Shown here piece by piece: positions 1 to 8,790 of a DNA stretch of 64,000 bases. The stretch is from Acrocarpospora pleiomorpha. Lineage in GTDB: Bacteria > Actinomycetota > Actinomycetes > Streptosporangiales > Streptosporangiaceae. The number at the start of each line of letters is the position of its first letter. Within the stretch, counting starts at the first letter, position 1. The position numbers were made by a program, and so were the translations under genes. The notes under the pieces were generated by a model. That model was not told the origin of the DNA, searched no databases, and saw nothing but the letters and a program-made list of their open reading frames with translations. The DNA lies in contig NZ_BLAF01000051.1 in the NCBI RefSeq assembly GCF_009687885.1, positions 37,192 to 101,191 on the forward strand. The letters run 5' to 3'.

Positions 1-695
1 TCGCCCGTCCCGGCTACCGCGGCGAGCTGTTCGTCGACCGGGACCGGCTGGCCGAGCTGGTCACCGCGGCGCATCGCGCGGGCTGGCCGGTCGGTACGCA
101 CGTGGTGGGCGACGACGCGATCGATCTCGCGCTCGATGTTTATGAGGCCACTCGGCACCGGGGTCTCCTGCCGGACGTGCTCATCCACGCCAGCCTGATC
201 GGGCGTGACCAGATCGCCCGGGCCTGCGCGCTGGGCGTTCAGGTGGCGGCGCAGATCCCGTTCCTGTGGCACAACCGGGCGACCATCGCCGGCCACCTCG
301 GCGATGCCCGTACCGAGTCCGCCGTGCCGCTGCGCGACCTCGTGGACGGCCTCGGGCTCGACGGCGTCGCGGCCGGCACCGACTATCCGATCAACGCCCT
401 CGACCCGTTCCAGAACATCTACGCCATGACGACCAGGCGCGATGCGGTGGGTGAGGTCGTGGGGGGCGCGCAGGCGGTCACGCGGGCGGAGGCCCTGCGC
501 CTCTACACCACGTCCGGCGCCGCGCACACCGGCGAGCAGGAGGTGAAGGGCCGGCTCACCGCGGGTGCGCTCGCCGACCTGGCCGTGCTCGACGCCGACC
601 CGCTCACCGCGTCCGACGACGAACTGCGCGCGGTCGAGGTCCTGATGACCGTCGTCGGCGGCCAGATCGTGTACGACACCGGCCTGCCCGGCTGA
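1..695 (+). CDS. Amidohydrolase family 3 (YtcJ-like), C-terminal part
   Basis: The reading frame is open from base 3, so the 5' part lies outside the window. The visible 231 residues form the end of a metal-dependent amidohydrolase barrel: a THVVGD strand and an IHAS strand carry the expected metal or substrate histidines, GTDYPI carries the late aspartate, and the C-terminus returns to the small beta domain (KGRLTAGALADLAVLDADP). YtcJ-type enzymes hydrolyse amide or ester-like bonds, and the natural substrate of most is unknown. It lies 21 bases upstream of the dioxygenase-like gene on the same strand, so it is probably in the same operon. A role in releasing an aromatic amine is only a guess. 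Confidence 0.8.
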   Translation, partial: ARPGYRGELFVDRDRLAELVTAAHRAGWPVGTHVVGDDAIDLALDVYEATRHRGLLPDVLIHASLIGRDQIARACALGVQVAAQIPFLWHNRATIAGHLGDARTESAVPLRDLVDGLGLDGVAAGTDYPINALDPFQNIYAMTTRRDAVGEVVGGAQAVTRAEALRLYTTSGAAHTGEQEVKGRLTAGALADLAVLDADPLTASDDELRAVEVLMTVVGGQIVYDTGLPG

Positions 696-716
696 GCAAC
701 ACACCAGGAGGTAGCA

Positions 717-1238
717 ATGCACCCCAGCCAGATGCCCATCGTCGAACTGCTGAAGGTAGCCGTCGAACTGCAGGAGTCCGGGAAGCGGGTCAAGGTGCTG
801 TGGCAGGAGAGCGAGTCGCTCGCCTTCCTCGCCCGTGGCCGTGAATACCGCAGCGAATTCCATCTCAACCCGAGCGACGAGGTGATGTTCATGGTGCGGG
901 GCTCCATGGACCTGCACTACCGCAAGCCGGAGGGCGGCTCGGACATCGCGGTGATCCCCGAGGGCGGGACCATTTTCACGCCGACCGGCATCGCCCACTC
1001 GCCCCGGTTCGCGCCGGACGCGTTCGTGCTGGTCATCGAACGGCTGCGGAGGCCGGGCGAACTGGATCGCTTCCGCTGGTTCTGTCCCGCCTGTGATGAG
1101 TTCCTGCACGAGGAAGCCGTCCACGTGAGCGACTACCGTACCGACCCGGTGGCGGGCGCATACCAGCGGTTCTACGGCGACGTCGCCGCCAGGACCTGCA
1201 AGTCCTGCGGCACGGTCATGCCGGACGAGCGGCTGTGA
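717..1238 (+). CDS. 3-hydroxyanthranilate 3,4-dioxygenase-like cupin
   Basis: The 173-aa protein matches the bacterial 3-hydroxyanthranilate dioxygenase family along its length. Putative Fe(II) ligands are H49, E55 and H94. Substrate-binding R45, R97 and E108 are in the expected spacing. The C-terminus has the bacterial second iron site, a rubredoxin-like pair C123-x2-C126 and C161-x2-C164. The family opens the ring of 3-hydroxyanthranilate to 2-amino-3-carboxymuconate semialdehyde in the cytoplasm. A clear AGGAGG lies at 706-711 before the ATG. It overlaps the ligase gene by 4 bases, and an ACMSD-like gene, the next step in that pathway, lies two genes on. A related aminophenol or catechol carboxylate substrate is possible. 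Confidence 0.85.
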   Translation: MHPSQMPIVELLKVAVELQESGKRVKVLWQESESLAFLARGREYRSEFHLNPSDEVMFMVRGSMDLHYRKPEGGSDIAVIPEGGTIFTPTGIAHSPRFAPDAFVLVIERLRRPGELDRFRWFCPACDEFLHEEAVHVSDYRTDPVAGAYQRFYGDVAARTCKSCGTVMPDERL

Positions 1239-2419
1239 CGGCGATCGGCGGGCTGGTGCTCGACGCGCTGCGCGCGCGTCCCTGCCTCATCGCGTTCCGG
1301 CAGGGCGGCGCCGAGCTGACCTACCGCGAGGCGGAGCGGCTGGTGCTGGGCGTGGCGGACACCCTGGCCGGGTCCGGCCTGCGGCCAGGTGACACGGTGC
1401 TCCAGGTCCGGCCCAACGATCCGCTGCAGTGGCTGGTGAACGCGGCCTGCTACGTGGCGGGCCTCCGGTCCGCCGCCCTGCCGCCTGGGGCACTGCGCGG
1501 CGCGACGCTGGCCGAGCGGCTGGATCTCGTCGCGCCGGACGCCGTGCTCGCCGAGCCGGGCGACCAGGATCTGGACGCGTGGCTGCGGGCCCGTCCGGAG
1601 ATCCGCGTGCTGACCGATCGCGACCTGACCGCCGCGCTGGAGCCGGGGCCGGACCCGGCTCCAGCGCCCGCGAGCGCGGTGGTACGGCTGGCGTTCACCT
1701 CCGGCACCACCGGGCCGGTCAAGGGCGTCGAACTGTCCGGCGGCGCGTTGGGCGCGGTGGCGACCGCGTTGCGCGACACCCTTCCGTGGCCGGAACAGCC
1801 GCGCGTGCTGTGCCCGGAGTCGGTGTCCGGGGGCTTCGGCAACATGGTGCTGCCGACGCTGATGCTGGGCGGGACGTTCGTCCTCCCGGAGCGTTCCGGC
1901 ACCGACGCTCTGCTGGCGGCCGCCGCCGAGCACCGCCCGACCGTGCTGATGGTGATGCCGCCCGCGTTGCGCGCCCTCCTGGCTCATCCGGAGGGGCACC
2001 ACTGGTCGTCCCTGGCGCTGGTGGTGTACAGCGGGACATCGCTCACCGGCGAGGAGATCGACCGCGCGCACGCGCTGTTCGGTGAGGTGCTGTGCGGGGT
2101 GTTCGGCCAGGTCGAGGTGCCCAAGACGATCGCCTGGACCAGCCCGGCCGACCACCTGCACCCGCGCCGCCGCTTCTCACTCGGCGTGCCGTTCCCCGGG
2201 ACCGAGGTCCGCGTGTGCGGTCCCGGCGGCGGCGACCTCCCGGCGGGGCAGGCGGGGGAACTGTGGGTGCGGGGCCCGACCATCGCCCGCGCCTACGCCT
2301 TCCCCGCCGGTACGCCGGTCGAAAACGGGTGGCTGCGCACTGGCGACGTCTGCCGGCGCGACGCCGACGGCCGTCTGTACTACGTGAGCTGCGTCCAGGA
2401 CTTCGAGGCAGCCGGATGA
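1235..2419 (+). CDS. AMP-dependent synthetase/ligase lacking the C-terminal domain
   Basis: The 394-aa protein starts with GTG inside the previous stop (GTGA). It is the large N-terminal domain of an ANL-superfamily acyl-CoA ligase: the phosphate-binding A3 loop FTSGTTGPVKG lies near 154-164, and an A7-like LRTGDV and an A8-like hinge lie at the very end. Typical members are about 500 aa, with a further mobile domain of about 110 aa carrying the A10 lysine for adenylation. Here translation stops just after the hinge, and the next gene begins within the stop region (ATGA). The family would activate an aromatic or aliphatic acid with ATP and CoA, but the missing lysine makes full activity doubtful. 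It may have another function or be decaying. Confidence 0.75.
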   Translation: MTAIGGLVLDALRARPCLIAFRQGGAELTYREAERLVLGVADTLAGSGLRPGDTVLQVRPNDPLQWLVNAACYVAGLRSAALPPGALRGATLAERLDLVAPDAVLAEPGDQDLDAWLRARPEIRVLTDRDLTAALEPGPDPAPAPASAVVRLAFTSGTTGPVKGVELSGGALGAVATALRDTLPWPEQPRVLCPESVSGGFGNMVLPTLMLGGTFVLPERSGTDALLAAAAEHRPTVLMVMPPALRALLAHPEGHHWSSLALVVYSGTSLTGEEIDRAHALFGEVLCGVFGQVEVPKTIAWTSPADHLHPRRRFSLGVPFPGTEVRVCGPGGGDLPAGQAGELWVRGPTIARAYAFPAGTPVENGWLRTGDVCRRDADGRLYYVSCVQDFEAAG

Positions 2420-3423
2420 GCGACATTCAGCCGGTGATCGACGTGCACGCCCACGCGCTGCCGATGCCCTTGCTGACCTGGCTGTCCGGGCGCGGCCTGG
2501 CCGACCTGTCCGATCTCGCCGCCGGCGTGGTCAGGATCGACCCGCAGGTGTCCGGGATACCGAAGGGCGCGCCGATCCCGCTGCCGCCCGCCCAGTACGA
2601 CGTCGCCGAACGGCTGGCAGACCTGCGCCGCACGGGTGTCACCCGCCAGCTCGTGTCGGTGCCCCCGTTCGTGATGTGCGCCGACGCCACCGACGAGCGG
2701 GACGTCCTGGCCGTGGTCCGCCGCGGCAACGACGCGCTGGCCGACCTCCTCGCCGGGCATCGCGGGGTGCTCGACCCGCTCGGGCACGTGCCGCTCGGCA
2801 CGCCGGCCGCGCCGGAGGAGGCCCGCCGCTGCCTGGACGAGCTGGGGTGCGTGGGCATCGCCATCGGCACCCGCGGCCTCGGCAGGGAACTGGACGATCC
2901 CGTGCACGAGCCGCTGTGGGAGTTCCTCACGGACCGCCGGGCGTTCGTCTTCCTCCACCCCAACAGCGTCCCCGGCGGTTCGCGGCTCGCCGACTACTGG
3001 CTGCCCCAGCTGGCGGGCTTCCCGATGGAGACCGCGCTCGCCGTCTCGCGGCTCGTGCTCGGCGGCGTACTGGAACGGCACGACCTGCGGCTGTGCCTCG
3101 CGCACGGCGGCGGGTGCCTGCCGTCCCTGCTCGGCAGGCTGGACCTCGGCTGGTCGCGCAAGGCGGTGGCCCGCACCACGCCGCGCCCGCCGAGCGACTA
3201 TCTGCGCCGCCTCTACTACGACACCGCCACCTTCTCCACCCCGCTGCTGCGGCGGCTCGTCGAGGACTTCGGCGTGGACCACGTGCTCGTCGGCACGGAC
3301 TACCCCTTCGAACTCGCCGACACCGACCCGCTCGGCACGGTCGCGGCGCTCGGGCTCGCGCCCGGGGAGGCGGCGGCCGTCCGGGCGGGGACGGCTACCG
3401 CGCTGCTGACCGGATCGGCGTGA
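2416..3423 (+). CDS. ACMSD-like amidohydrolase (decarboxylase family)
   Basis: The 335-aa TIM-barrel protein of the amidohydrolase-2 (ACMSD) family starts at the ATG that overlaps the previous stop by 4 bases; the longer open frame upstream is antisense-like noise. Metal ligands match the family: H11 and H13 in DVHAHA, H181 in FLHP and D295 in GTDYPFE, with H230 in LCLAHGGG as the conserved active-site histidine. ACMSD decarboxylates 2-amino-3-carboxymuconate semialdehyde, the product of the dioxygenase two genes upstream, so the pair is a coherent two-step module. Related members decarboxylate other aromatic acids. Its 3' end overlaps the convergent IclR gene by 29 bases. Confidence 0.85.
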   Translation: MSDIQPVIDVHAHALPMPLLTWLSGRGLADLSDLAAGVVRIDPQVSGIPKGAPIPLPPAQYDVAERLADLRRTGVTRQLVSVPPFVMCADATDERDVLAVVRRGNDALADLLAGHRGVLDPLGHVPLGTPAAPEEARRCLDELGCVGIAIGTRGLGRELDDPVHEPLWEFLTDRRAFVFLHPNSVPGGSRLADYWLPQLAGFPMETALAVSRLVLGGVLERHDLRLCLAHGGGCLPSLLGRLDLGWSRKAVARTTPRPPSDYLRRLYYDTATFSTPLLRRLVEDFGVDHVLVGTDYPFELADTDPLGTVAALGLAPGEAAAVRAGTATALLTGSA

Positions 3424-4243
3424 CGGTCCCGGGCGGGTCGCCCGCCGAGTAGCCCTTGGCCAGCTCGCGGGAGATCGACTTCGCCGCCAGCCGCAGCGCG
3501 GGTTCCACCGCCGCGAGCGACCGCGTGTGGGTGACGGTGTGCGAGACGACGGAGAGCGCGGCCACGACCCGGCCGTCGGGCCCGTGGATGGGGGTCGCCA
3601 CGGAGGCGGTGCCCAGCGACAGCTCCTCGGCGCACCGGGCGATGCCGGTGGCGCGGACCTCCTGGAGCGAGCGCATCAGCAGTCCGGGCATGACGATCGT
3701 GTGCGGGGTGTACCGCTTCAGCCCGGCCGCCAGCACGGCCTGCTGCAGCTCGCGCGGCGCGTGGGCCAGCAGGATCTTGCCGACCCCCGTGGCGTGCAGG
3801 GGCGAGCGCCCGCCGACGCGGCTGACGACGCCGACCGAGCGGCGTCCCCACACGCGCTCGACGTAGAGGGCCTCGTCGCCGTCGAGCACCGCCAGGTGGA
3901 CGTTCTCCGCCGTGGCCTCGTAGAGGTCATGGATGAACGGCAGCGACACATCCCGCAGCGTGCGCGGCTGCGGGCACAGCGCGCCCAGCTCCCACATCCG
4001 CAGTCCGATCCGGTAGACCCCGTCGCGTTCCTTCTTCAACGCCCCCAGCTCGACCAGCTCGGCCGCGATGCGGTGCACCGTGGAGACCGGCAGCCCGGTG
4101 ACGGCGGTCAGCTCGACGAGGCGGAGCGCGGGCCGCTCCGGGGAGAAGGCGTTGAGCAGGGCGAACACCCGGCTGGACACGGTCCGACCGGGTTTGCGGG
4201 CATCTCGGGGTGTGGCCATGGGGAGAATCGTGGGGTGGATCAT
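3395..4243 (-). CDS. IclR-family transcriptional regulator
   Basis: The 282-aa protein has an N-terminal winged helix (about 22-85; LVELTAVTGLPVSTVHRIAA is the recognition region) and a C-terminal IclR effector domain (about 90-265; the SPLHATGVGKILLA segment is typical). IclR proteins are dimeric regulators of aromatic and carboxylate catabolism that respond to small acids. An internal methionine nine residues in could be the true start. It lies between the convergent dioxygenase/ACMSD operon and the co-directional MFS/MDR/CoA-transferase genes, so it is the likely regulator of one or both. The effector is unknown. Confidence 0.85.
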   Translation of the reverse strand: MIHPTILPMATPRDARKPGRTVSSRVFALLNAFSPERPALRLVELTAVTGLPVSTVHRIAAELVELGALKKERDGVYRIGLRMWELGALCPQPRTLRDVSLPFIHDLYEATAENVHLAVLDGDEALYVERVWGRRSVGVVSRVGGRSPLHATGVGKILLAHAPRELQQAVLAAGLKRYTPHTIVMPGLLMRSLQEVRATGIARCAEELSLGTASVATPIHGPDGRVVAALSVVSHTVTHTRSLAAVEPALRLAAKSISRELAKGYSAGDPPGTVTPIRSAAR

Positions 4244-4249
4244 CGCGGA

Positions 4250-5626
4250 TCAGCCGTCCGGTTTAGGTGATGATATCTCATCATGTCGGGATCGCCGCAG
4301 GTCGTGGGCGAGGACAACGATCACGACCGCCGCGACCGAGGTCATCGCCACCGCGAGCCCGCGCGGGTCGATGGGCAGGGCGGGGTCGCCGGGGGCGAAC
4401 GCGCCGACCAGCCCGACCGCGAGGATCGCGCCGACGTAGCGGGCCGACTGGAACAGGCCGCCGACCACGCCGGACATGCCGGCGGGCGCACGCTCGTACA
4501 TGAGCCGCTGCAGGCCGAGATTGCACAGCCCGTACGGCACGCCGAGCACCACGCCGTCGACCACGACGGCCCATGCGGGCGTCGCCGTACCGAACGAAAT
4601 GATCGCGGCGACCCCGGCCAGCAGCAGCCCGCCGCCGGCCAGCAGGGTCCGCCCGACGCCGAAGCGGCGCATGACGCGACCGCCGAGCACGGTCGCCACG
4701 ACGCTCGTGGCCGCGATCGGCATGATCAGGAGCCCGGTGTGCGCCGCGTCGAACCCGAGCGCGGTCTGCAACCACGGCGGCAGCCCGTAGAACGCGCCGT
4801 AGTAGGCCAGGTTGAACAGCACGAAGGTGCCAAGCACCAGCACCATCCCGGGGGCCGCGCCGAGCGCGCGGACGTCCACGAACGGCTCGGCGGCACGCCG
4901 TTCCCACCACAGGAACCCGGCCCCGGCGACGACCACGGCGGCCAGGCCGGGAACCGACACCCTCGGGACGGCGAGCATCAGATCCAGCAGGCCGACCACC
5001 GCCGCCGCGAACAGGATGACTCCCACTGGATCGATCGAGCGGATCAAGCCGCCGCGTGCGGCCCGCTCCTCGGGGCCGATCGCGCGCCACGCGAGCACCA
5101 GCGCCCCCAGCATGACCGGCAGGTTGACCCAGAAGATGGCCTGCCACCCCGCCCAGGAGGTCAGCAGCCCGCCGAGCACCGGGCCGACCGCCCCGGCGGT
5201 CGTGTTGACCGTCGCGACGGCGGACAGCCCCGTCGTGTCGCCGCTGCGCCGGATGACGACCATCGCGCACGGGAACGCGGCCGACACACCGGCGGCCTGC
5301 ACGCACCGGCATAGCACGAGCAGCGGCAGCGACGTGGCCAGAGCCGCCGCCGCGGAGGCGATCGCCGCCACCGCCAGCCCGGCCGCGAACAGCTTGCGCG
5401 GGCCGACGCGGTCCGCCACCCGGCCGAGCACCGGCTGGCAGACGCACGCGGTCAGGTAGAAGACGGTCACCACCCACGTCGTCGTGGCCAGCGGCTGGGC
5501 GAAGTCGCGCTGGATGGGCGCGAGCGCCACCGCGATCATCGAGGAGTTGAGCGGAGCGAGCATGGTGCCCGAGAGCAGCGCCGCAAGGGCCAATCTCGTC
5601 TTGCGCGTCGCTCGGACGGTCGTCAT
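4250..5626 (-). CDS. MFS transporter, drug/H+ antiporter type
   Basis: The 458-aa integral membrane protein has about 12-14 hydrophobic segments. The motif-A loop between TM2 and TM3 reads GRVADRVGPRKLF, and an early LNSSMIAVALAPIQRDF helix resembles DHA2/EmrB-type antiporters. The start is the ATG overlapping the preceding stop by 4 bases (ATGA); the much longer open frame around it is out-of-context read-through. It is last in an operon CoA-transferase, MDR oxidoreductase, MFS and ends 6 bases before the IclR gene start. It may export or import the compound handled by the neighbouring enzymes; direction and substrate cannot be read from the sequence. Confidence 0.85.
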   Translation of the reverse strand: MTTVRATRKTRLALAALLSGTMLAPLNSSMIAVALAPIQRDFAQPLATTTWVVTVFYLTACVCQPVLGRVADRVGPRKLFAAGLAVAAIASAAAALATSLPLLVLCRCVQAAGVSAAFPCAMVVIRRSGDTTGLSAVATVNTTAGAVGPVLGGLLTSWAGWQAIFWVNLPVMLGALVLAWRAIGPEERAARGGLIRSIDPVGVILFAAAVVGLLDLMLAVPRVSVPGLAAVVVAGAGFLWWERRAAEPFVDVRALGAAPGMVLVLGTFVLFNLAYYGAFYGLPPWLQTALGFDAAHTGLLIMPIAATSVVATVLGGRVMRRFGVGRTLLAGGGLLLAGVAAIISFGTATPAWAVVVDGVVLGVPYGLCNLGLQRLMYERAPAGMSGVVGGLFQSARYVGAILAVGLVGAFAPGDPALPIDPRGLAVAMTSVAAVVIVVLAHDLRRSRHDEISSPKPDG

Positions 5627-6621
5627 CCTGCGGGACCACCGGTCCGCAGCAGCAGCTTGCCCCGGACCCGGCCGTCGGCCAGTTCGCGCAGCGCACGCGG
5701 CCCCTGATCGAGCGGGAGTACGTCGTGGACATGGTGGCGCAGCCGGCCGGCCGCGGCCCAGTCGAAGATCTCGCGGAGGTTCCGCTCGTGCGCCGCCCGG
5801 TCCCGCCGGACGAACTCGCCCCAGAACACCCCGACCACCGAGGCGCCCTTGACCAGCGGGATGTTCAGCCCGACGCGCGGGATACCGCCCGAGGCGAACC
5901 CGATCACGAGGTACCGGCCGCCCCACGCGACCGCGCGTACCGCCGACTCGGCCACCGCGCCGCCGACCGGGTCGAACACCACGTCCGCACCCGCTCCGCC
6001 GGTCAGTTCCTTGATCGCGGCCTTGGCGCTGCCGGCGTCGCCGTAGGAGAAGGTCTCGTGCGCGCCGTGCAGACGGGCCGACTCGGCCCGCTCCGGGGTG
6101 GAGGCGCCCGCGATCACCCGGGCGCCGAGCAGGTTCCCCACGTCCACGGCGGCGGAGCCGACCCCGCCCGCGGCGCCGAGCACGGCGAGCGTCTCGCCCG
6201 CGCGCAGCCCGGCCCGCTGGACGAGTGCGTGATAGGCGGTCGAGTAGGCCACCAGGATCGCCGCGGCCTGCCGGTCGGTGACGTGGCCGGGCACTTTGGT
6301 GACCCGGTCCGCCCGGACCAGTACGGCGTCGCGGGCGCACCCGTACTCCTCGTTGCCCGCCACGCGGTCGCCGGGCCGTACGGACGTGACTCCCGCGCCG
6401 ACGGCCACGACCGTGCCGGCGTACTCGCTGCCGGGGGAGAACGGCGGCTCCGGCCGCACCACGTGCGTGCCCGCGATGATCAGCGTGTCGTGGAAGTTCA
6501 GCCCCACGTGGCTGACCGCGACCACCACCTCGCCCGGCCCCGGGCTCGGCGTCGCCACGTCGGCCAGCTCGAGATCCTCGGGCCCGCCGAGGCGGGCGCA
6601 GACCAGCGCGCGCCCGCTCAC
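5623..6621 (-). CDS. NADPH:quinone oxidoreductase-like MDR enzyme
   Basis: The 332-aa medium-chain dehydrogenase/reductase has a GroES-like N-terminal half (GLNFHDTLIIAG and the GSEYAGTVVAVG strand). Its Rossmann half carries the nucleotide loop LGAAGGVGSAAVDV near 155. There is no zinc-ligand cysteine cluster, so it belongs to the zinc-free quinone oxidoreductase/enoyl-reductase branch. It probably reduces a quinone or an alpha,beta-unsaturated carbonyl with NADPH in the cytoplasm. Four-base overlaps on both sides (CoA-transferase upstream, MFS downstream) show translational coupling. In this context it could reduce an unsaturated CoA ester or semialdehyde, which is inference. Confidence 0.85.
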   Translation of the reverse strand: MSGRALVCARLGGPEDLELADVATPSPGPGEVVVAVSHVGLNFHDTLIIAGTHVVRPEPPFSPGSEYAGTVVAVGAGVTSVRPGDRVAGNEEYGCARDAVLVRADRVTKVPGHVTDRQAAAILVAYSTAYHALVQRAGLRAGETLAVLGAAGGVGSAAVDVGNLLGARVIAGASTPERAESARLHGAHETFSYGDAGSAKAAIKELTGGAGADVVFDPVGGAVAESAVRAVAWGGRYLVIGFASGGIPRVGLNIPLVKGASVVGVFWGEFVRRDRAAHERNLREIFDWAAAGRLRHHVHDVLPLDQGPRALRELADGRVRGKLLLRTGGPAG

Positions 6622-7787
6622 GACACCACGCCCGCGGACAGGAAGCCGTCCACCTCGTCGGCGGAGAACCCGGCCGCGCGCAGCACCGCCACGGTGTCCG
6701 CGCCGAGTTCGGGGGGCGCCGTGCGCAGGCCGGGCAACTCGCCGTCGTAGCGGACCGGGTGCCGCAGCACGGTCGCCCGCTCCTCGCCCACGGGGAACTC
6801 GGCGAGCAGCCCTTCCGCGGCCACCTGCGGGTCGGCACGCACGTCGTCGTAGGTGGCCACGCGCTCGATCCAGAACCCGCGCGGCTCCAGCCGGGAGGCG
6901 ACCTCCGCGTAGGTCATCCCGGCGAGCACCCGGGCCACCGCCGCGGTGTACTCCTCCCGCTTGGTCCGCCTGGCCCGCTGGTCGTAACCGGCCAGCTCGG
7001 GAGCGCCGAGCGCGTCGCCGAGGTCGTCCTCAGAGCCGTTGAGCGCGATCACGATCGAGGTGTCCCGCAGCGCGTACACGCCGTAGGGGGCATCGATCGA
7101 CCAGCACGCCAGCTCGGCGGGGCGGCGGACGTCGGTCTCGGTCCTGCGGCCGGAGTAGTACAGCGCGAGCGATTCCGCCTGCAGGTCGAGCCCGGCGCCG
7201 AGCAGGCTCGACTCGACCCGCGTGCCCTCGCCGGTGGTCAGTTTGCGCGCGTAAGCGGCCAGCACGCCCATCGCGAGCAGCGCCGCGCCGTGCTGGTCCA
7301 CGACGGGCGTGCCGGCCGCGGTGGGGCGGTCGCCGGTGACGTCCACAAGACCGGTGCGCGCCTGCACTAGCAGGTCCACCCCCGGCCGCCCGGCCATCGG
7401 GCCGCGCGAGCCCCAGCCGCTGGCCGAGGCGTAGATGATGTCCGGCTTGATCGCGCGCACCGCCTCGTACCCCAGGCCGAGCTTCTCCAGCGCGCCGCCC
7501 CGATAGTTCTCCAGCAGCACGTCGGCCTGCTCGATGAGCGGGCGGAGCACGGTGCGGGCGTCCGGGTGCTTGAGGTCGACGGCGATCGAGCGCTTGTTCC
7601 GGTTGACCGACAGGAAGGTCACGCTGCGCCCGGCGACCCGGATCCCCGAGCTGCCGATCCTGCGCTCCCACGACCCGCCGGGCGGTTCGACCTTGACGAC
7701 GTCGGCGCCGAGGTCGGCCAGGTACTGCGAGGCCGCGGGTCCCTGCACGAAGTGCGAGAAACTCAGCACCCTCATCGAGTCGATCAT
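6618..7787 (-). CDS. Class III (CaiB/BaiF) CoA-transferase
   Basis: The 389-aa protein has the class III CoA-transferase pattern: N-terminal MRVLSFSHFVQGPAASQYLADLGADVVKVEPP, then NRNKRSIAVDLKHP, and the probable catalytic aspartate D138 in GRPGVDLLVQA. These enzymes move CoA between carboxylic acids through an aspartyl-CoA anhydride. The start was set at the ATG at 7787 because a GGGAGG ribosome site lies just upstream; the open frame continues further but is non-coding-like. It leads an operon with the MDR enzyme and the MFS transporter. The acid substrate is unknown. It could substitute for the incomplete ligase of the facing operon. Confidence 0.88.
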   Translation of the reverse strand: MIDSMRVLSFSHFVQGPAASQYLADLGADVVKVEPPGGSWERRIGSSGIRVAGRSVTFLSVNRNKRSIAVDLKHPDARTVLRPLIEQADVLLENYRGGALEKLGLGYEAVRAIKPDIIYASASGWGSRGPMAGRPGVDLLVQARTGLVDVTGDRPTAAGTPVVDQHGAALLAMGVLAAYARKLTTGEGTRVESSLLGAGLDLQAESLALYYSGRRTETDVRRPAELACWSIDAPYGVYALRDTSIVIALNGSEDDLGDALGAPELAGYDQRARRTKREEYTAAVARVLAGMTYAEVASRLEPRGFWIERVATYDDVRADPQVAAEGLLAEFPVGEERATVLRHPVRYDGELPGLRTAPPELGADTVAVLRAAGFSADEVDGFLSAGVVS

Positions 7788-7813
7788 GCAACCTCCCAGC
7801 AGCGGTGTAGTGC

Positions 7814-7869
7814 GACCGTAGAAACACACGGTCCCCGCCCTCAACATCACGTTCCCGCTGGGTGGAAAC
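7814..7869. promoter_or_regulatory. Divergent promoter region with two inverted repeats
   Basis: The 115-base gap between the CoA-transferase and hydrolase starts holds a perfect repeat GACCGT-N8-ACGGTC (7814-7833) and an imperfect 19-base palindrome beginning GTTCCCGC and ending GGAAAC (7851-7869). Either could be the operator of the nearby IclR regulator; this assignment is inference. Confidence 0.4.
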
Positions 7870-7902
7870 GCGCCCACACAGGGCGGGCCTCGGTCCGGCA
7901 CC

Positions 7903-8790
7903 ATGGCCGCCATGGTAAGTGGGTTTTCCCCGATACGTGTCCGGCTCCCGGGCCACGTGATCAACTGCGTGGTCGCGGGCCAGGGACCCGCGGTGCTGCT
8001 CCTCCACGGGTGGCCGCAGACCGCCCACGCGTGGCGCGAGGTGGTGCCGCTGCTCGCCGACCGGTACACCGTCGTGGCCCCCGACCTGCCCGGCTTCGGG
8101 GCCAGTTCGCGGCCGGACGGCGGGTACGACAAGCGCACGGTGGCGAGCACCCTGGCCCGGCTCATGGCCGCCCTCGGCCTGGCCCGCTACCACCTCGTCG
8201 GCCACGACGTCGGCGGCCAGATCGCCTACCCGCTCGCCGCGCTGTACCCGGAGTCGGTGCGCAGCCTGACGTTCGTCGAGGCGGGCATCCCCGGGCTCGG
8301 CGACAGCCTCGCCGCGGCGAACCCGCTGACCGGCGGGTCCTGGCATTTCGGCTTCAACATGGTGCCCGACCTGCCGGAGTTCCTGCTCGCCGGCCGCGAG
8401 CGCGGCTATCTGGAGTTCATGTTCCGCCGCGACACGGTGGGCCTGTACGCGACCGGCGCGATCGACGACGCGGCCATGGACGTGTACGCGCGTGCCCTGG
8501 CCGCCCCCGGAGCGGTGCGCGCCACAATGGGCTACTACCGGGCGCTGCCGATCGACATCGCGGACAACAGGGAGCTGTGCGCCGCCGGGCCGCTGCGGGT
8601 GCCCGCGCTGGTGGTGGGCGCGCGACACGGCGTGGGGCTCGGCTGGCTGGACACGGTCCAGGAGGCCGTGGCGGACGTGACCGCGCGCTGGGTGGAGGAC
8701 TGCGGACACTACGTGCCCGAGGAGCGCCCCGCCGAGCTGGCGCGGCTGCTGACGGAGGCATGGCAGGAGGGTGATTCGGGTGACGAGTGA
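7903..8790 (+). CDS. Alpha/beta hydrolase, epoxide hydrolase/dehalogenase-like
   Basis: The 295-aa alpha/beta-fold hydrolase has an oxyanion motif HGWPQT (35-40), a nucleophile elbow GHDVGG with D102 as nucleophile, and a late EDCGHYVPEERP with H269. Aspartate at the elbow places it with epoxide hydrolases and haloacid or haloalkane dehalogenases rather than serine esterases. A second ATG three codons on (7912) could be the real start, and no strong ribosome site distinguishes them. It is transcribed divergently from the CoA-transferase and overlaps the next hydrolase. The substrate is not identifiable; a role in ring-cleavage product hydrolysis would normally need serine. Confidence 0.82.
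   Translation: MAAMVSGFSPIRVRLPGHVINCVVAGQGPAVLLLHGWPQTAHAWREVVPLLADRYTVVAPDLPGFGASSRPDGGYDKRTVASTLARLMAALGLARYHLVGHDVGGQIAYPLAALYPESVRSLTFVEAGIPGLGDSLAAANPLTGGSWHFGFNMVPDLPEFLLAGRERGYLEFMFRRDTVGLYATGAIDDAAMDVYARALAAPGAVRATMGYYRALPIDIADNRELCAAGPLRVPALVVGARHGVGLGWLDTVQEAVADVTARWVEDCGHYVPEERPAELARLLTEAWQEGDSGDE

Noticed and set aside
4250..6838. An 862-codon minus-strand frame
   Set aside because: Only its last 458 codons encode a protein (the MFS transporter). The upstream part is a shadow of the MDR gene in another frame, and the ATGA-coupled start at 5626 explains the real gene.
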